Shown here in pieces: positions 46,303-56,682 of a stretch of 64,000 nt of DNA. The notes under the pieces are model-generated. The model saw only the letters and a list, made by a program, of their open reading frames with translations, was not told the origin of the DNA and did no database searches. Origin of the DNA: Streptomyces lydicus (lineage in GTDB: Bacteria; Actinomycetota; Actinomycetes; Streptomycetales; Streptomycetaceae); contig NZ_CP017157.1 of NCBI RefSeq assembly GCF_001729485.1, positions 7,812,001 to 7,876,000 of the forward strand. Reading direction: 5' to 3'. Every line of letters begins with the position of its first letter. Within the stretch, counting starts at the first letter, position 1. The position numbers were made by a program, and so were the translations under genes.

Positions 46303-48036
46303 TCACTGCGCCGCCAGCGCCTCCGTGCGGTAGACCGTGCCCGCGCAGGCGTCGGAGACCTTGGCGTCCGCCGCCGTGGGCTCACCGGCCTCCGGCGTAT
46401 GGCTGAGAACGATCCCTCCGGACGCCGCCCCGCCGCCGCCCGCGGTCCCCTCGTCGCCGCCCGCCTGGCTGCCGCCGCTGCTGCCGTCACCGGCCGTGGT
46501 GGCCCCGGCGTCCGGGGACTGCCCCGGGTCCTTGGTGGGGTCGGGCGTCGGCGAGGGTCCCGGGCTGACGCACCCGGTGGTGCCGCCCCCGGACTCCGGG
46601 ATCCAGGCGAACTGCACCTCGTACGCCTCGCCCGGCTTGAGCACGAGCTTGTCAGGGGTGGTGGCCGGGTCGGGCAGACCGGTCGCCTCATCACCCGACG
46701 TGTGGTCGACGACGTGGATGCGGTCGGGGTTGGTGCTGCCCTGGGCGACCACGCCGACGGTGCCGCCGCCCTCGACGGAGCAGGCGGCGCCGGAGGTGTT
46801 CACCACGCGGAACGAGCCGTAGACGCGGCCCGCGGAGTCGGCCGGGCGGACCGTGCCGGTGCCCTGCCCGAGCTGGTCGCGGGAGCAGGCCGGCGAGGTG
46901 ACGTCCATGGTCTCGTCCGGAGCCGGGGTACCCGCCCCGGCGCCGTGGCCCGCGCCGTTCTTCTCGGTGGTCCTGCCCTTGCCCGCGGGCTCGTCCGCGC
47001 CGGGCTTCGTGCCGTCCCTGCCGGGCGGCCGCGGTCCGGCCTGTTCGGTGCCCTCCCCGTGCGCGCCCTCCGCGCCGTTCTGCGCGCTCTGGCTGCTCGC
47101 GGCGTTGGCGGCCCGGTCGGGGGCGCCGTCGGCGAGGTTGGCGACGTGGACCATGGCCGGGATGGACGTGCCGCCGAGCAGCAGCGCGGCGGCCGCGCCC
47201 ACGAGGGCGTGCCGGCGGCGCTGACGGCGTGCGGGGACCGCGCGGCGCAGCTGGTCCAGTGCGTCCGGTGCCGGTTCGAGGTCGCCGACGCGGGACTGCA
47301 GCAGTCGCCGCAGGTCGTCCTCGTCGCCGAAGCCGCCGCCGGAACCGCCCGTGGGATGGCTGCGTCCGTGGTCGCGCCCGTCGCCGCTGCCGCGCCCTCG
47401 GCCGCTCCCGCCGCCGAAGGCGACCTCGGCACCCGTGTCGCGGTCGTGCGTCTCGTCGCCGGGCGTCGCGCGCCCGTGCCCCGCCCGGCCGCGCACGCCC
47501 CTGTCGTACGCCTCGCCGCCGTAGGTCTCTTCGTCGTAGGTGTCTCCGTCGTACGCGTCGCCGGACGGCTCACCGTGCCGCGCCCCGGCGCCGTACGCGT
47601 CGCCCTCCCGGACGAGCGCCGTCAGCCGCGCCCAGCCGTCCTGCGCGCGATCACCGGCGGAGTCACGGCCACCGGCGGAGTCACGGTCGCGGTCGCGGCC
47701 ACGGGCGACGCCACCGTCCCGCTCGGCGTCACGGCGGCCCGCAGCACCGGCCCCGGGTGCCGCGCCGGCCCCTGGTTCCGTGCCACGTCCCGCGCCGGCC
47801 CTACGTTCCGTACCGGCCACCGAGCTGTCCGTGACACCGATGTCATCGCCCGCTTCCCCGGACGGGTCGCACGGGACGCCCCCCTGCCCCGCGTCCGGGC
47901 CGTCCGCCCCGTCGGGGCCCACCAGGCCGTCCAAACCCTCCGGACGGTTCGGAGCGCCCGCGGGGAACGAGCCGTTCCGGCCGTACGCCTGGCCGCTCCC
48001 GTACGTCTTGCCGCTCCCGTACGTCTTGCCACTCAT
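46303..48036 (-). CDS. Low-complexity membrane protein paired with sigma factor
   Basis: A 577-residue protein. It opens with a KTYGSG repeat (three imperfect copies) and a long Gly/Asp/Arg-rich segment. Residues 238-275 (DDLRRLLQSRVGDLEPAPDALDQLRRAV) look like a short cytoplasmic domain. One membrane segment (about 276-298) follows, then an outer Gly/Pro/Thr-rich region with a cysteine-containing beta domain (about 385-500). The start overlaps the sigma factor stop by 4 nt, so the pair is co-translated. A role as anti-sigma or signal transducer is inferred from this arrangement; no known anti-sigma motif is evident. Confidence 0.7.
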   Translation of the reverse strand: MSGKTYGSGKTYGSGQAYGRNGSFPAGAPNRPEGLDGLVGPDGADGPDAGQGGVPCDPSGEAGDDIGVTDSSVAGTERRAGAGRGTEPGAGAAPGAGAAGRRDAERDGGVARGRDRDRDSAGGRDSAGDRAQDGWARLTALVREGDAYGAGARHGEPSGDAYDGDTYDEETYGGEAYDRGVRGRAGHGRATPGDETHDRDTGAEVAFGGGSGRGRGSGDGRDHGRSHPTGGSGGGFGDEDDLRRLLQSRVGDLEPAPDALDQLRRAVPARRQRRRHALVGAAAALLLGGTSIPAMVHVANLADGAPDRAANAASSQSAQNGAEGAHGEGTEQAGPRPPGRDGTKPGADEPAGKGRTTEKNGAGHGAGAGTPAPDETMDVTSPACSRDQLGQGTGTVRPADSAGRVYGSFRVVNTSGAACSVEGGGTVGVVAQGSTNPDRIHVVDHTSGDEATGLPDPATTPDKLVLKPGEAYEVQFAWIPESGGGTTGCVSPGPSPTPDPTKDPGQSPDAGATTAGDGSSGGSQAGGDEGTAGGGGAASGGIVLSHTPEAGEPTAADAKVSDACAGTVYRTEALAAQ

Positions 48037-48695
48037 GCCGGAGCCTCCATCGCGACGCGGAGCGCCGCGATACCGCGCGAGCCGTACGCCTTGACCGAGC
48101 CGAGCGATATGCCCAGCGTCTGGGCCACCTGCGCCTCGGTCATATCGGCGAAGTAGCGCAGCACCAGCACCTCGCGCTGCCGGCGCTGCAGTCCGCGCAT
48201 CGCCTTGATCAGCTGATCGCGCTCCAGCAGGTCGTACGCGCCCTCCTCGGCGCTGGCCATGTCGGGCATCGGCTTGGACAGCAGCTTGAGTCCGAGGATG
48301 CGGCGGCGCAGCGCGGAGCGGGAGAGATTGACGACGGTCTGCCGGAGGTAGGCGAGGGTCTTGTCGGGTTCGCGCACCCGCCCGCGCGCGGAGTGCACGC
48401 GGATGAAGGCTTCCTGGACGACGTCCTCGCAGGAGGCGGTGTCGTCGAGGAGCAGCGCCGCGAGACCGAGCAGCGAGCGGTAGTGCGCGCGGTAGGTCTC
48501 CGTGAGGTGGTCGACTGTGGTGCCCGCTGCCATCGCCTCGTCAGTGTCCCCACGCTGAGAAGGAAGCTGCGCGGGACGCGTGGTGGGCCAGGGGGCGATC
48601 ACCGGCATGCCCCCGGCCGTGCGGGGCCGACGGGGACGCGCCGGCGCCCCTGCGGCGCCCACTGGCGCGATCGTGAATCCGAGTACCTCTGCCAC
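48033..48695 (-). CDS. RNA polymerase sigma factor, SigE/ECF-like
   Basis: A sigma-70 family protein of about 220 residues. Region 2 is LTETYRAHYRSLLGLAALLL through EDVVQEAFIRVHSA and TLAYLRQTVVN. Region 4 is QRRQREVLVLRYFADMTEAQ and ISLGSVKAYGSRGIAALR. The N-terminus is uncertain: GTG 48695 (VAEVLGF) gives an extended version, ATG 48533 (MAAGTTVDHL) the minimal one. Co-translated with the low-complexity membrane protein downstream. Confidence 0.85.
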   Translation of the reverse strand: MAEVLGFTIAPVGAAGAPARPRRPRTAGGMPVIAPWPTTRPAQLPSQRGDTDEAMAAGTTVDHLTETYRAHYRSLLGLAALLLDDTASCEDVVQEAFIRVHSARGRVREPDKTLAYLRQTVVNLSRSALRRRILGLKLLSKPMPDMASAEEGAYDLLERDQLIKAMRGLQRRQREVLVLRYFADMTEAQVAQTLGISLGSVKAYGSRGIAALRVAMEAPA

Positions 48696-49238
48696 GCCTG
48701 TTGGACACGCTTCCCCCTGTAAGGGTTGTACGCGCAAGGCACCGCTTTTGACGGTGCATCAAATGCCCTCATGCGTACCAGCTCTTCCCGAATGCCCTAT
48801 TCATCCCGACGCGTTGCCCGACGCCCGAGGGCCCGCCAAGCGGCCCGCGGACATCCCGGACCACCCCCTGAGGGCGGCCACAAAGACGCTCCCCGCCCAA
48901 CTGCCGGTTGCAGTGTGGCGGGGAGCGAATGGTCGAACAGATCGTCAGCCCAGATCAAGAGGTCTGGGCCAGCAATTCGCTCACAGAATCTTCACACGAC
49001 CCGCAAAGTATCTCCCAGGCGGTCCACCCGCGACGGTCAATTACGCCAAGTCGCGCTCTCCGCACGGCTGGTACTCGCCCCACCGGGCGCGGTGACCTCA
49101 CGCCCCTCACCGGCCACGGCCCGGCACACCCACTCAGCAGCACGGCACACCCATAGTGCGCCCACTCAGCAGCACGGCACACCCACAGTGCATCCGCTCG
49201 ACACGGGCCCGGAGCCCGGCGGCGCGGCCCGCCGCCGG
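48696..49238. other. Intergenic region with tandem repeat between asd and sigma gene
   Basis: 543 bp with no convincing gene and a locally lower GC content. It contains a small inverted repeat (CCCAGA/TCTGGG at 48949-48968). It is the upstream region of the sigma operon and should carry its promoter. Near the asd end it carries a two-copy tandem repeat, listed separately. Confidence 0.55.
49129..49191. repeat. Two-copy 31-bp tandem repeat
   Basis: Copies at 49129-49159 and 49161-49191 match at 30 of 31 bases (each starts CCCACTCAGCAGCACGG and ends AGTGC). A partial third match, CGGCACACCCA, precedes them. They lie 48-110 bp downstream of the asd stop. The function is unknown; possibly simple slippage duplication. 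Confidence 0.75.
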
Positions 49239-50354
49239 CTACCGCCGCAGCTCCCCCGCCAGCAACTCGCCGATCTGCGCGGCGTTCAGCGCCGCGCCCT
49301 TGCGCAGATTGTCCCCGCAGACGAACAGCTCCAGCGCCCGCGGATCGTCCAGCGAGCGCCGCACCCGGCCGACCCAGGTCGGGTCCGTACCGACGACGTC
49401 GGACGGAGTGGGGTACTCCTCCTCCGCCGGGTCGTCACACAGCACGACCCCCGGCGCCGCGGCCAGGATCTCGTGCGCGCCGGCGACCGTGACCTCGTTC
49501 TCGAACCGCGCGTGCACGGCGAGCGAGTGGGTCGTCAGCACCGGCACCCGCACACAGGTCGCGGTGACCGGCAGCTCCGGCATCCCCAGGATCTTGCGGG
49601 TCTCGTTCCGGACCTTGAGCTCCTCGGAGGACCAACCGTCCTCCTGGAGCGTGCCGGCCCAGGGCACCACGTTGAGCGCGATCGGGGCCGGAAACGGCCC
49701 CAGCGTGTCCCCGACGGCCCGTCGCACGTCGCCGGGCTTCGCGCCCAGTTCCGTACCGCACACCGCCGACAGCTGCGCCCGCAGCGTGTCCACGCCGGCC
49801 TTCCCCACCCCGGAGACGGCCTGGTACGAGGAGACGATCAGCTCGCTCAACCCGTACTCGGCGTGCAGCGCGCCCAGCGCGACGATCATCGACAGCGTGG
49901 TGCAGTTGGGGTTGGCGATGATGCCGCGCGGGCGTACCCGCGCGGTGTGCGCATTGACCTCGGGAACGACCAGCGGCACGTCCGGATCCATCCGGAACGC
50001 GCCGGAATTGTCCACGACCACCGCGCCCTTGGACACCGCGACCGGCACCCACTGCGCGGCGACCTCGTCGGGGACGTCGAACATCGCGACGTCGATGCCG
50101 TTGAAGGCATCCTCGCCCAGTGCGACGACCTCGACCTGCTCGCCCCGCACGGTCAGCTTGCGGCCGGCCGAGCGGGGTGAGGCGATCAGCCGGATCTCGC
50201 CCCAGACGTCGGCCCGCTCGGACAGGATGCCGAGCAGGACCGAGCCGACGGCGCCGGTGGCGCCGACGACGGCGAGATGCGGCTTGCGGGCCGTGCGGGC
50301 GTCCGCCCCCGCGGTGTCAGCGAGGGACGGACGGCCCGCCTCGGCCGGAATCAT
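49239..50354 (-). CDS. asd: Aspartate-semialdehyde dehydrogenase
   Basis: A 371-residue NADPH-dependent enzyme of the lysine/threonine/methionine/DAP pathway, reducing aspartyl phosphate to aspartate semialdehyde. NADP fold GATGAVGS at 31-38, catalytic Cys151 in [14 protein letters not shown] region and the later [11 protein letters not shown] region are present. A 24-residue N-terminal extension precedes the family core. Start ATG overlaps the ask stop (ATGA), the usual ask-asd operon. Confidence 0.95.
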   Translation of the reverse strand: MIPAEAGRPSLADTAGADARTARKPHLAVVGATGAVGSVLLGILSERADVWGEIRLIASPRSAGRKLTVRGEQVEVVALGEDAFNGIDVAMFDVPDEVAAQWVPVAVSKGAVVVDNSGAFRMDPDVPLVVPEVNAHTARVRPRGIIANPNCTTLSMIVALGALHAEYGLSELIVSSYQAVSGVGKAGVDTLRAQLSAVCGTELGAKPGDVRRAVGDTLGPFPAPIALNVVPWAGTLQEDGWSSEELKVRNETRKILGMPELPVTATCVRVPVLTTHSLAVHARFENEVTVAGAHEILAAAPGVVLCDDPAEEEYPTPSDVVGTDPTWVGRVRRSLDDPRALELFVCGDNLRKGAALNAAQIGELLAGELRR

Positions 50355-50872
50355 CGACCGGTGCCGCCATAGACCACGGCCTCGTCACTGTCCGTGTCGA
50401 GACCGAAGGCGGTGTGCACGGCGCGCACGGCCTCGTTGACGTCATCGGCGCGGGTGACGACCGAGATGCGGATCTCGGAGGTCGAGATGAGCTCGATGTT
50501 CACGCCCGCGTTCGACAGCGCCTCGAAGAACGTCGCGGTGACGCCCGGGTTGGTCTTCATGCCGGCGCCGACCAGCGAGATCTTGGCGATCTGGTCGTCG
50601 TAGCGCAGCGAGTCGAAGCCGACCGCGGCACGGGTCTTCTCCAGGGCCGCGACGGCCTTGCGGCCCTCGGTCTTGGGCAGCGTGAAGGAGATGTCGGTCA
50701 GACCGGTCGAGGCGGCCGACACGTTCTGCACGACCATGTCGATGTTGACCTCGGAGTCCGCGATCGCACGGAAGATGCGCGCGGCCTCGCCCGGCTTGTC
50801 CGGAACCCCGACGACCGTGACCTTCGCCTCGGAGGTGTCGTGTGCGACGCCCGAGATGATTGCCTGCTCCAT
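50351..50872 (-). CDS. Aspartokinase beta subunit by internal start (in-frame, overlapping)
   Basis: An in-frame ATG at 50872 ([10 protein letters not shown]) has AAGGGGA seven bases upstream (50880-50886 on the plus strand). It would give a 173-residue polypeptide made of the two ACT domains. In Corynebacterium and Bacillus the regulatory beta subunit of aspartokinase is made this way from the same reading frame, starting at the equivalent place. Seen: the ribosome site and start. Inferred: that it is used here. Confidence 0.65.
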   Translation of the reverse strand: MEQAIISGVAHDTSEAKVTVVGVPDKPGEAARIFRAIADSEVNIDMVVQNVSAASTGLTDISFTLPKTEGRKAVAALEKTRAAVGFDSLRYDDQIAKISLVGAGMKTNPGVTATFFEALSNAGVNIELISTSEIRISVVTRADDVNEAVRAVHTAFGLDTDSDEAVVYGGTGR

Positions 50873-51622
50873 CGGCTGGTCCCCTTGCGGTTCGTTGCTG
50901 ACCCACGTGCCCTGAAGCCCCGAGAAGGACGAGCGGACGTGGATCGGGATGTTGTAACGGCGTGCGTACTCGACGCAGCGGTGCAGCAGCACCTTGGAGC
51001 CGGAGCTGGCCAGCTCCAGCATGTCCTCGAAGGAGATCCAGTCGATCTTCCGGGCCTTCTTCACGACCCGCGGGTCGGCGGTGAAGACACCGTCCACATC
51101 GGTGTAGATCTCACAGACATCGGCGTCCAGGGCGGCCGCCAGCGCGACGGCGGTCGTGTCCGACCCGCCGCGCCCCAGCGTCGTGATGTCCTTCTTGTCC
51201 TGGGACACACCCTGGAAGCCGGCGACGATGGCGATGTTGCCCTCGTCGACGGAGGTCTTGATCCGGCCCGGCGTGACATCGATGATCCGTGCCTTGTTGT
51301 GCACGGAATCGGTGATGACACCGGCCTGGCTACCGGTGAAGGACTGCGCCTCGTGTCCGAGGTTTTTGATCGCCATCGCCAGCAGGGCCATGGAGATCCG
51401 CTCTCCGGCGGTCAGCAGCATGTCGAACTCGCGCCCCGACGGAATCGGGGACACTTCCTGCGCGAGATCGATCAGCTCGTCCGTCGTGTCGCCCATCGCC
51501 GAAACCACTACGACAACCTGGTTGCCGTTCTTCTTGGCTTCGACGACTCGCTTGGCAACGCGCTTGATGCCCTCGGCATCCGCAACGGATGAGCCGCCGT
51601 ACTTCTGCACGACAAGGCCCAC
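50351..51622 (-). CDS. ask: Aspartokinase
   Basis: A 423-residue aspartate kinase, first step of the aspartate family pathway. Catalytic domain: [10 protein letters not shown] at the N-terminus, [16 protein letters not shown], and [12 protein letters not shown]. Two ACT domains (about 265-340 and 345-423) provide threonine/lysine feedback control. GTG 51622 has GAGGAG at good spacing and gives the family length; the longer in-frame ATG 51736 is not needed. Confidence 0.95.
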   Translation of the reverse strand: MGLVVQKYGGSSVADAEGIKRVAKRVVEAKKNGNQVVVVVSAMGDTTDELIDLAQEVSPIPSGREFDMLLTAGERISMALLAMAIKNLGHEAQSFTGSQAGVITDSVHNKARIIDVTPGRIKTSVDEGNIAIVAGFQGVSQDKKDITTLGRGGSDTTAVALAAALDADVCEIYTDVDGVFTADPRVVKKARKIDWISFEDMLELASSGSKVLLHRCVEYARRYNIPIHVRSSFSGLQGTWVSNEPQGDQPMEQAIISGVAHDTSEAKVTVVGVPDKPGEAARIFRAIADSEVNIDMVVQNVSAASTGLTDISFTLPKTEGRKAVAALEKTRAAVGFDSLRYDDQIAKISLVGAGMKTNPGVTATFFEALSNAGVNIELISTSEIRISVVTRADDVNEAVRAVHTAFGLDTDSDEAVVYGGTGR

Positions 51623-51946
51623 GTGCGCTCCTCGCAACTGTCTCTTCGGGAGTTTCCTCCCGGACCCCCGGAAATGGGGGTACTGCGGTCGGCTCAGTCT
51701 AACGAGCGAGCGGAGTCCGCCCCGCTGATACCACATCCTGAGATGGCCGACTCACCGGTCGATCACGCACCGACTGGCCGCCCGCCGACCGGTCGCTCAT
51801 CGAACGACCACTCACCGGCCGACCACTCATTGCACTGATCACTGTGGGTCACAGCTCGTTCCGTGGTTCCGCGTGACGCCCCATCGCGCCCGCTCGGCGG
51901 AGCACATGCCCGCTCCGCGCCCGTACACACGGAAACGTAACTCAGG
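51623..51946. other. Intergenic region upstream of ask
   Basis: 324 bp between the ask start and the end of the DUF5063-like gene. It contains short direct repeats around CGACCACTCA (51783-51830) and a TGATCACTG region. It should hold the ask-asd promoter; no reliable -10/-35 pair was identified and no gene is seen. Confidence 0.5.
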
Positions 51947-52645
51947 TCACAGGCCCGGGCCTGCCGGGCGGACCGCCTCGGCGGTGGGTCCGCGTAGCCC
52001 CAGCGGCCGGGCGATCTCCGCCGCCATCACCCTGCCGGCCTCCTCCGCGAGCCGGTCCTCGTCACCGTCGACGCCACTGTCGGTGTCCAGACCGTCCAGC
52101 TCGTCCAGCGGCTGGTCCAGGCGTACGTGGGCGACCAGCGACTGCAGCGCGCGCAGCGCCGCCGAGGCCGTCGGGCCCCAGTTGGAGAGGTAGGAGAACT
52201 GCCACCACCACAGCGCCTCGACCACCCGCCCCGCCCGGTAGTGCGCCAGGCCGTGCCGCAGGTCGGTGATGATGTCGGCCAGATCGTCGGAGATCCGGCT
52301 GGCGACCGGCTCGCTGCGCGGGACGTACGGGTCGAAGACCTCGGAGTAGACGTCCACCGGGTCGAGCAGGTCCGCGAAACGCTCACGCAGCTCGTCGACA
52401 TCCGGTTCCGGACCGGTGTCCGGTTCGTACCGCTCATCGGGGACGATGTCCTCGTGGGCGCCCAGCCGGCCGCCGGTGAGCAGCAGCTGGGAGACCTCCA
52501 GCAGCAGGAAGGGCACCGCGCTGTCCGGCTCGTCGCCCTTGGCGACCTCCGTGACGGCGACGATGAAGCTCTCGATCGAGTCGGAGATCGAAACGGCGAA
52601 GTCGTCCGGGTTCTGTGTCGCGTTGTGCAGCGTGGCGTCAGACAT
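51947..52645 (-). CDS. DUF5063-like conserved protein
   Basis: A 232-residue acidic protein with a helical core ([44 protein letters not shown]). It is a conserved actinobacterial protein regularly found between recR and ask. Function unknown. ATG 52645 is preceded by GGGAGGAGA and overlaps the recR stop by 8 nt. Confidence 0.75.
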   Translation of the reverse strand: MSDATLHNATQNPDDFAVSISDSIESFIVAVTEVAKGDEPDSAVPFLLLEVSQLLLTGGRLGAHEDIVPDERYEPDTGPEPDVDELRERFADLLDPVDVYSEVFDPYVPRSEPVASRISDDLADIITDLRHGLAHYRAGRVVEALWWWQFSYLSNWGPTASAALRALQSLVAHVRLDQPLDELDGLDTDSGVDGDEDRLAEEAGRVMAAEIARPLGLRGPTAEAVRPAGPGL

Positions 52646-53237
52646 CGAGAAGTCTCCTCCCTTCGAAGGCCCGCCCGAGCGTGACCTCGTCGGCATACTC
52701 CAGATCGCCTCCGACCGGCAGCCCGCTCGCCAGCCGTGTCACTCTCAGCCCCATGGGTTTGATCATGCGGGCCAGATACGTGGCCGTGGCCTCGCCCTCG
52801 AGGTTCGGGTCGGTGGCCAGGATCAGCTCGGTCACGGTGCCGTCCGCGAGCCTGGCCAGCAGTTCCCGGATCCGCAGGTCGTCGGGGCCGACGCCCTCGA
52901 TCGGGCTGATCGCCCCGCCGAGGACGTGGTAGCGGCCGCGGAACTCACGGGTCCGCTCGATCGCCACGACGTCCTTGGGCTCCTCCACGACACAGATGAC
53001 CGCCGGATCACGCCGCGGGTCCAGGCAGACCCGGCACTGCTCCTCCTGCGCCACGTTGCCGCAGACGCTGCAGAACCGGACCTTGGCCTTGACCTCCATC
53101 AGCGCGTTCGCGAGCCGGCGGACATCGGTCGGCTCGGCCTGAAGAATGTGGAAGGCGATCCGCTGCGCGCTCTTGGGACCGACGCCGGGCAGCCTGCCCA
53201 ACTCGTCGATCAGGTCCTGGACCACGCCTTCATACAC
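52638..53237 (-). CDS. recR: Recombination protein RecR
   Basis: A 199-residue RecF-pathway protein. Helix-hairpin-helix [19 protein letters not shown]4 zinc finger (CSVCGN...CRVCLD) and Toprim domain ([33 protein letters not shown]) are all present. It sits in the usual dnaX-YbaB-recR order. Confidence 0.97.
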   Translation of the reverse strand: MYEGVVQDLIDELGRLPGVGPKSAQRIAFHILQAEPTDVRRLANALMEVKAKVRFCSVCGNVAQEEQCRVCLDPRRDPAVICVVEEPKDVVAIERTREFRGRYHVLGGAISPIEGVGPDDLRIRELLARLADGTVTELILATDPNLEGEATATYLARMIKPMGLRVTRLASGLPVGGDLEYADEVTLGRAFEGRRLLDV

Positions 53238-53288
53238 GGAACGTCTTCTCTCTCTTCTGCCGTACTGCGTACGCTAGTTGGCTACTCC

Positions 53289-53639
53289 TCAGAAGGGGAG
53301 ACCGGGGATGCCGCCGCCACCCAGGCCCTGGGCGAGCGGACCGAGCTTCTGCTGCTGGAGCTGCTGGGCGCTGGCGTTGGCGTCCCGGACGGCCGCCAGG
53401 ACGAGGTCGGCGATGGTCTCGGCCGTCTCCTCCGCGGAGTCGGCGTCGATCGCCTTGGGGTCGATGACCAGGCCCTGGAGCTCACCCGAGCCGGTCACCG
53501 TGGCCTTGACGAGGCCGCCGCCCGCGGAACCCTCCACGGGCGTCTCCGCCAGCTCCTGCTGGGCGGCCGCAAGGTCCTGCTGCATCTTCTGAGCCTGCTG
53601 AAGCAGCTGCTGCATATTGGGCTGACCACCGGGGATCAC
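53289..53639 (-). CDS. YbaB/EbfC nucleoid-associated protein
   Basis: A 116-residue small DNA-binding protein ([24 protein letters not shown] coiled helix, [20 protein letters not shown] sheet, glycine-rich tail). GTG 53639 has GGAGTT upstream. It is located between dnaX and recR as in most bacteria. Confidence 0.92.
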   Translation of the reverse strand: MIPGGQPNMQQLLQQAQKMQQDLAAAQQELAETPVEGSAGGGLVKATVTGSGELQGLVIDPKAIDADSAEETAETIADLVLAAVRDANASAQQLQQQKLGPLAQGLGGGGIPGLPF

Positions 53640-53834
53640 GACGGAACTCCTGCCGTACGACAACGATTGGTGCGGTAGCCCGAGCCTACGTGTTTCACCG
53701 GCCCGGCGCCCTACGCCGTAGGGAGGAGCACGGGTGTACGCCCCGCGCGCGTCCACTCACCGTTCGTGTGCGACGAACACGCCCCGTGTACGGGCCGTCA
53801 GCGCCGCGCGATCCGCGTCTCGTCGTCCGCGTGC

Positions 53835-56327
53835 TCACTCATTGGTGAACTCCTCCACGACCGTGGCGCCCAGCTCGCGAACGATCAGGTCGTGGCCGCT
53901 GAGCGCGGAGTCGACGAGGTCGGGGTCGTCCTCGGCCGGCATGTCGTACTCGATCGACATCGGCGGGGGCTCGGGCGGGGTGTACGAGGGCTCCGGCGCG
54001 GCAGCGCCCGACCCGCCGCCGGCCGACGCGGACGGCGCGACGGCTTCCCGTGCCATCCGGGCACCCTGGCCGCCGCCGGTGCCGCCGCCCTGGCCGTACT
54101 GACCGCCACCGGCCGACGGGGGCGCCGGCGGACCGCTGTGCTGAGGCGGCGCCTGCGGTGCGGACGGCGCCGGTGCGGCAGGCGCCCCGCCGAAGCCGCC
54201 ACCGCCGCTGCGGGGGGCACCGCCGGCCGGCGGGTTGGCGCCGCCCGAGGGGTCGACGATGGCCTCGACCCGCCACTGCACCTGGAACCGCTCGGCGAGC
54301 ACGTCCTTGAGGACGTCCTCGCTCCCGCCGTTGGCGAAGCTGTCGCGGGCCCCGGCGTTGGGGAAGCCGATCTGCAGGGTCGTGCCGTCGAAGCCGGAGA
54401 CCTGGGCGTTCTGGCTGAGCAGAATCCAGGTGAAGCGCCGGCGGGCCTTGACCGCGTCGAGGATGTCCGGCCACATCTGCCGCACCTGGGCGGCACCCTG
54501 CGCCGCCCCCGCCTGGGGGGTGGGCGCCACGGGCGCGGGCGCCCCGGCCGCCGGCTGCGCGGGCTGGGGTGCGGGCGCATTGGCGGCCGGCCCGCCCGCC
54601 GGCGCGCCCCCGCCCTGCGGCCCCTGACCGCCCTGTCCACCCTGTCCGGGCGCTACGGCCGTCGGCCAGCCACCGGGCTGCCGCGCCGCGCCGCCGTTGC
54701 CCACGGCACCGTTGGCCGCGCCGCCGGCACCGGCTCCTCTGCCGGCCGCGCCGGGCCACGCTCCGGGCCGCGCGGGCGCGCCGCCCGCAGGGCCTCCCTG
54801 GGTCCCGCCCGCGCCCTCCGTACCCGGAGCGGCCGCGGGAGCCGGCGCACCGGCCCCACCGGTCTCCGGTGCGGCCGGTGCGGTCGGTGCGGCCGGTGCG
54901 GGGACGGGTCCACCGGACGGCGCCCCGGCCGCGGGCGTCCCCGCGGAGGAATTTCCTGCCGGCGCCCCGGCACCGGCCCCGCGCACCGCGGCACGCGCGG
55001 CCGCCGGACCGGACGGGCCCGCGGCCGGCATCGGCGGATGCGCCTCCGGCCCCGGCACGTACCCGGCCGCGGGCCCACCACCGCTCACCACCGGAGCCGG
55101 CCCGGCGCCGAGGTCGCCCCCGGCTCCTCCGTGGCCGGCCGGCCCGCGTCCGGCCGCGAGCGCCGCGCCCGCGCCGCGCTCCAGCCGGTCGAGCCGCGCC
55201 TGCACCGACCGCTCGTCGTCGTACGCCGCGGGCAGCAGCACCCGCGCACAGATCAGCTCCAGCTGCAGCCGCGGCGAGGTCGCGCCGCGCATCTCCGTCA
55301 GCCCCGTGTTGACCAGGTCGGCGGCCCTGCTGAGCTCCGCCGCCCCGAAGACGGACGCCTGCGCCGCCATCCGCTCCACCACATCCGCCGGGGCGTCGAT
55401 CAGCCCCTTCTCCCCCGCGTCCGGCACCGCCGCCAGGATCACCAGATCCCGCAGCCGCTCCAGCAGATCGGCCACGAACCGCCGCGGATCGTTACCGCCC
55501 TCGATGACGCGGTCCACCACCTCGAAGGCCGCCGCCCCGTCCCCCGCGGCGAACGCCTCCACCACGGAGTCCAGCAGCGACCCGTCGGTGTATCCGAGCA
55601 GGGCGGTCGCCATGGCATACGTCACACCGTCGGCACCGGCCCCGGCGAGCAGCTGGTCCATCACCGACATCGAGTCACGCACCGACCCGGCGCCGGCCCG
55701 CACCACCAGCGGCAGCACCCCGTCCTCGACCGGGATGTCCTCCCGCCCGCACACCTCGGCGAGGTACTCCCGCAGCGTGCCCGGCGGCACCAGCCGGAAC
55801 GGATAGTGGTGCGTACGCGACCGGATCGTCCCGATGACCTTCTCGGGCTCGGTCGTGGCGAAGATGAACTTCAGATGCTCCGGCGGCTCCTCGACGACCT
55901 TCAGCAGGGCATTGAAGCCCGCCGAGGTCACCATGTGCGCCTCGTCGATGATGTAGATCTTGTACCGGCTGCTCGCCGGCCCGAAGAACGCCTTCTCGCG
56001 CAGCTCACGGGCGTCGTCCACGCCACCGTGGGACGCCGCGTCGATCTCGATCACATCGATCGAGCCCCGCCCGTTGCGGGCCAGGTCCACGCACGACTGG
56101 CAGGTACCGCAGGGAGTGGGAGTGGGACCTTCCTCACAGTTCAAGCACCGCGCCAGGATCCGCGCACTGGTCGTCTTGCCACAGCCGCGCGGCCCACTGA
56201 AGAGATACGCGTGGTTGACCCGGTTGTTCCGCAACGCCTGCTGCAGCGGGTCGGTCACGTGCTCTTGCCCGATGACCTCGGCGAAGGTCTCGGGTCGGTA
56301 GCGGCGGTACAGCGCAAGGGACGACAC
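53835..56327 (-). CDS. dnaX: DNA polymerase III subunit gamma/tau
   Basis: An 830-residue clamp-loader subunit. AAA+ module: RYRPETFAEVIGQEHV, Walker A GPRGCGKTTSAR, a four-Cys zinc module (CLNCEEGPTPTPCGTCQSC), the IIDEAHMV Walker B and an arginine-finger region SRTH. Residues about 430-660 are a long Ala/Pro/Gly linker, followed by a domain that should bind the polymerase alpha subunit (VRQMWPDILDAVKARRRFTWILL). GTG 56327 (VSSLALYRRYRP) is the family start. The linker is longer than in most bacteria, as is common in streptomycetes. Confidence 0.95.
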   Translation of the reverse strand: MSSLALYRRYRPETFAEVIGQEHVTDPLQQALRNNRVNHAYLFSGPRGCGKTTSARILARCLNCEEGPTPTPCGTCQSCVDLARNGRGSIDVIEIDAASHGGVDDARELREKAFFGPASSRYKIYIIDEAHMVTSAGFNALLKVVEEPPEHLKFIFATTEPEKVIGTIRSRTHHYPFRLVPPGTLREYLAEVCGREDIPVEDGVLPLVVRAGAGSVRDSMSVMDQLLAGAGADGVTYAMATALLGYTDGSLLDSVVEAFAAGDGAAAFEVVDRVIEGGNDPRRFVADLLERLRDLVILAAVPDAGEKGLIDAPADVVERMAAQASVFGAAELSRAADLVNTGLTEMRGATSPRLQLELICARVLLPAAYDDERSVQARLDRLERGAGAALAAGRGPAGHGGAGGDLGAGPAPVVSGGGPAAGYVPGPEAHPPMPAAGPSGPAAARAAVRGAGAGAPAGNSSAGTPAAGAPSGGPVPAPAAPTAPAAPETGGAGAPAPAAAPGTEGAGGTQGGPAGGAPARPGAWPGAAGRGAGAGGAANGAVGNGGAARQPGGWPTAVAPGQGGQGGQGPQGGGAPAGGPAANAPAPQPAQPAAGAPAPVAPTPQAGAAQGAAQVRQMWPDILDAVKARRRFTWILLSQNAQVSGFDGTTLQIGFPNAGARDSFANGGSEDVLKDVLAERFQVQWRVEAIVDPSGGANPPAGGAPRSGGGGFGGAPAAPAPSAPQAPPQHSGPPAPPSAGGGQYGQGGGTGGGQGARMAREAVAPSASAGGGSGAAAPEPSYTPPEPPPMSIEYDMPAEDDPDLVDSALSGHDLIVRELGATVVEEFTNE

Positions 56328-56460
56328 GCATACGACGATATCGGGCCCCACTGACAACCGGCCCGCCCCCGAACGCCCGGCCGCTCCCCCGCTCCCGGCT
56401 TCCCCCGGGCGCGGGCCCCTGCCCAGACAAAAGACCCCGACCCCGTCCGCCAACGCAAGC

Positions 56461-56546
56461 GCCCCCCACGCACCCGCCAGAGCCGACCTACCCTTGCTGC
56501 CTTCCGGCCCTGGGGGAGTTCAGTCAGATAGCGCCACGTGAGGGGC
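56461..56546 (-). ncRNA. ffs: Bacterial signal recognition particle RNA (small type)
   Basis: The minus strand carries GGCCGGAAGGCAGCAAGGG, the conserved domain IV tip of SRP RNA. The ends pair: GCCCC(T)CACG at the 5' side with the 3' CGTGGGGGGC. This gives about 86 nt; boundaries are from the stem and may differ by a few bases. The location next to dnaX is typical for actinobacteria. Confidence 0.9.
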
Positions 56547-56682
56547 TGCGCACCACACTAGCGGATCCCCCACCCAAGAAACGAACCCACCTCCCCCTCT
56601 CCACCCCCGCTCACCCACCGACCACCCCCCTCCCCCGGATCATGTTCGCGAGCACTCCCCAACGTCTTGTATTGTTTGCGGC

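Noticed and set aside
51623..51736. Longer aspartokinase start at 51736
   Set aside because: The added 38 residues are not family-like and the GTG at 51622 has a strong ribosome site.
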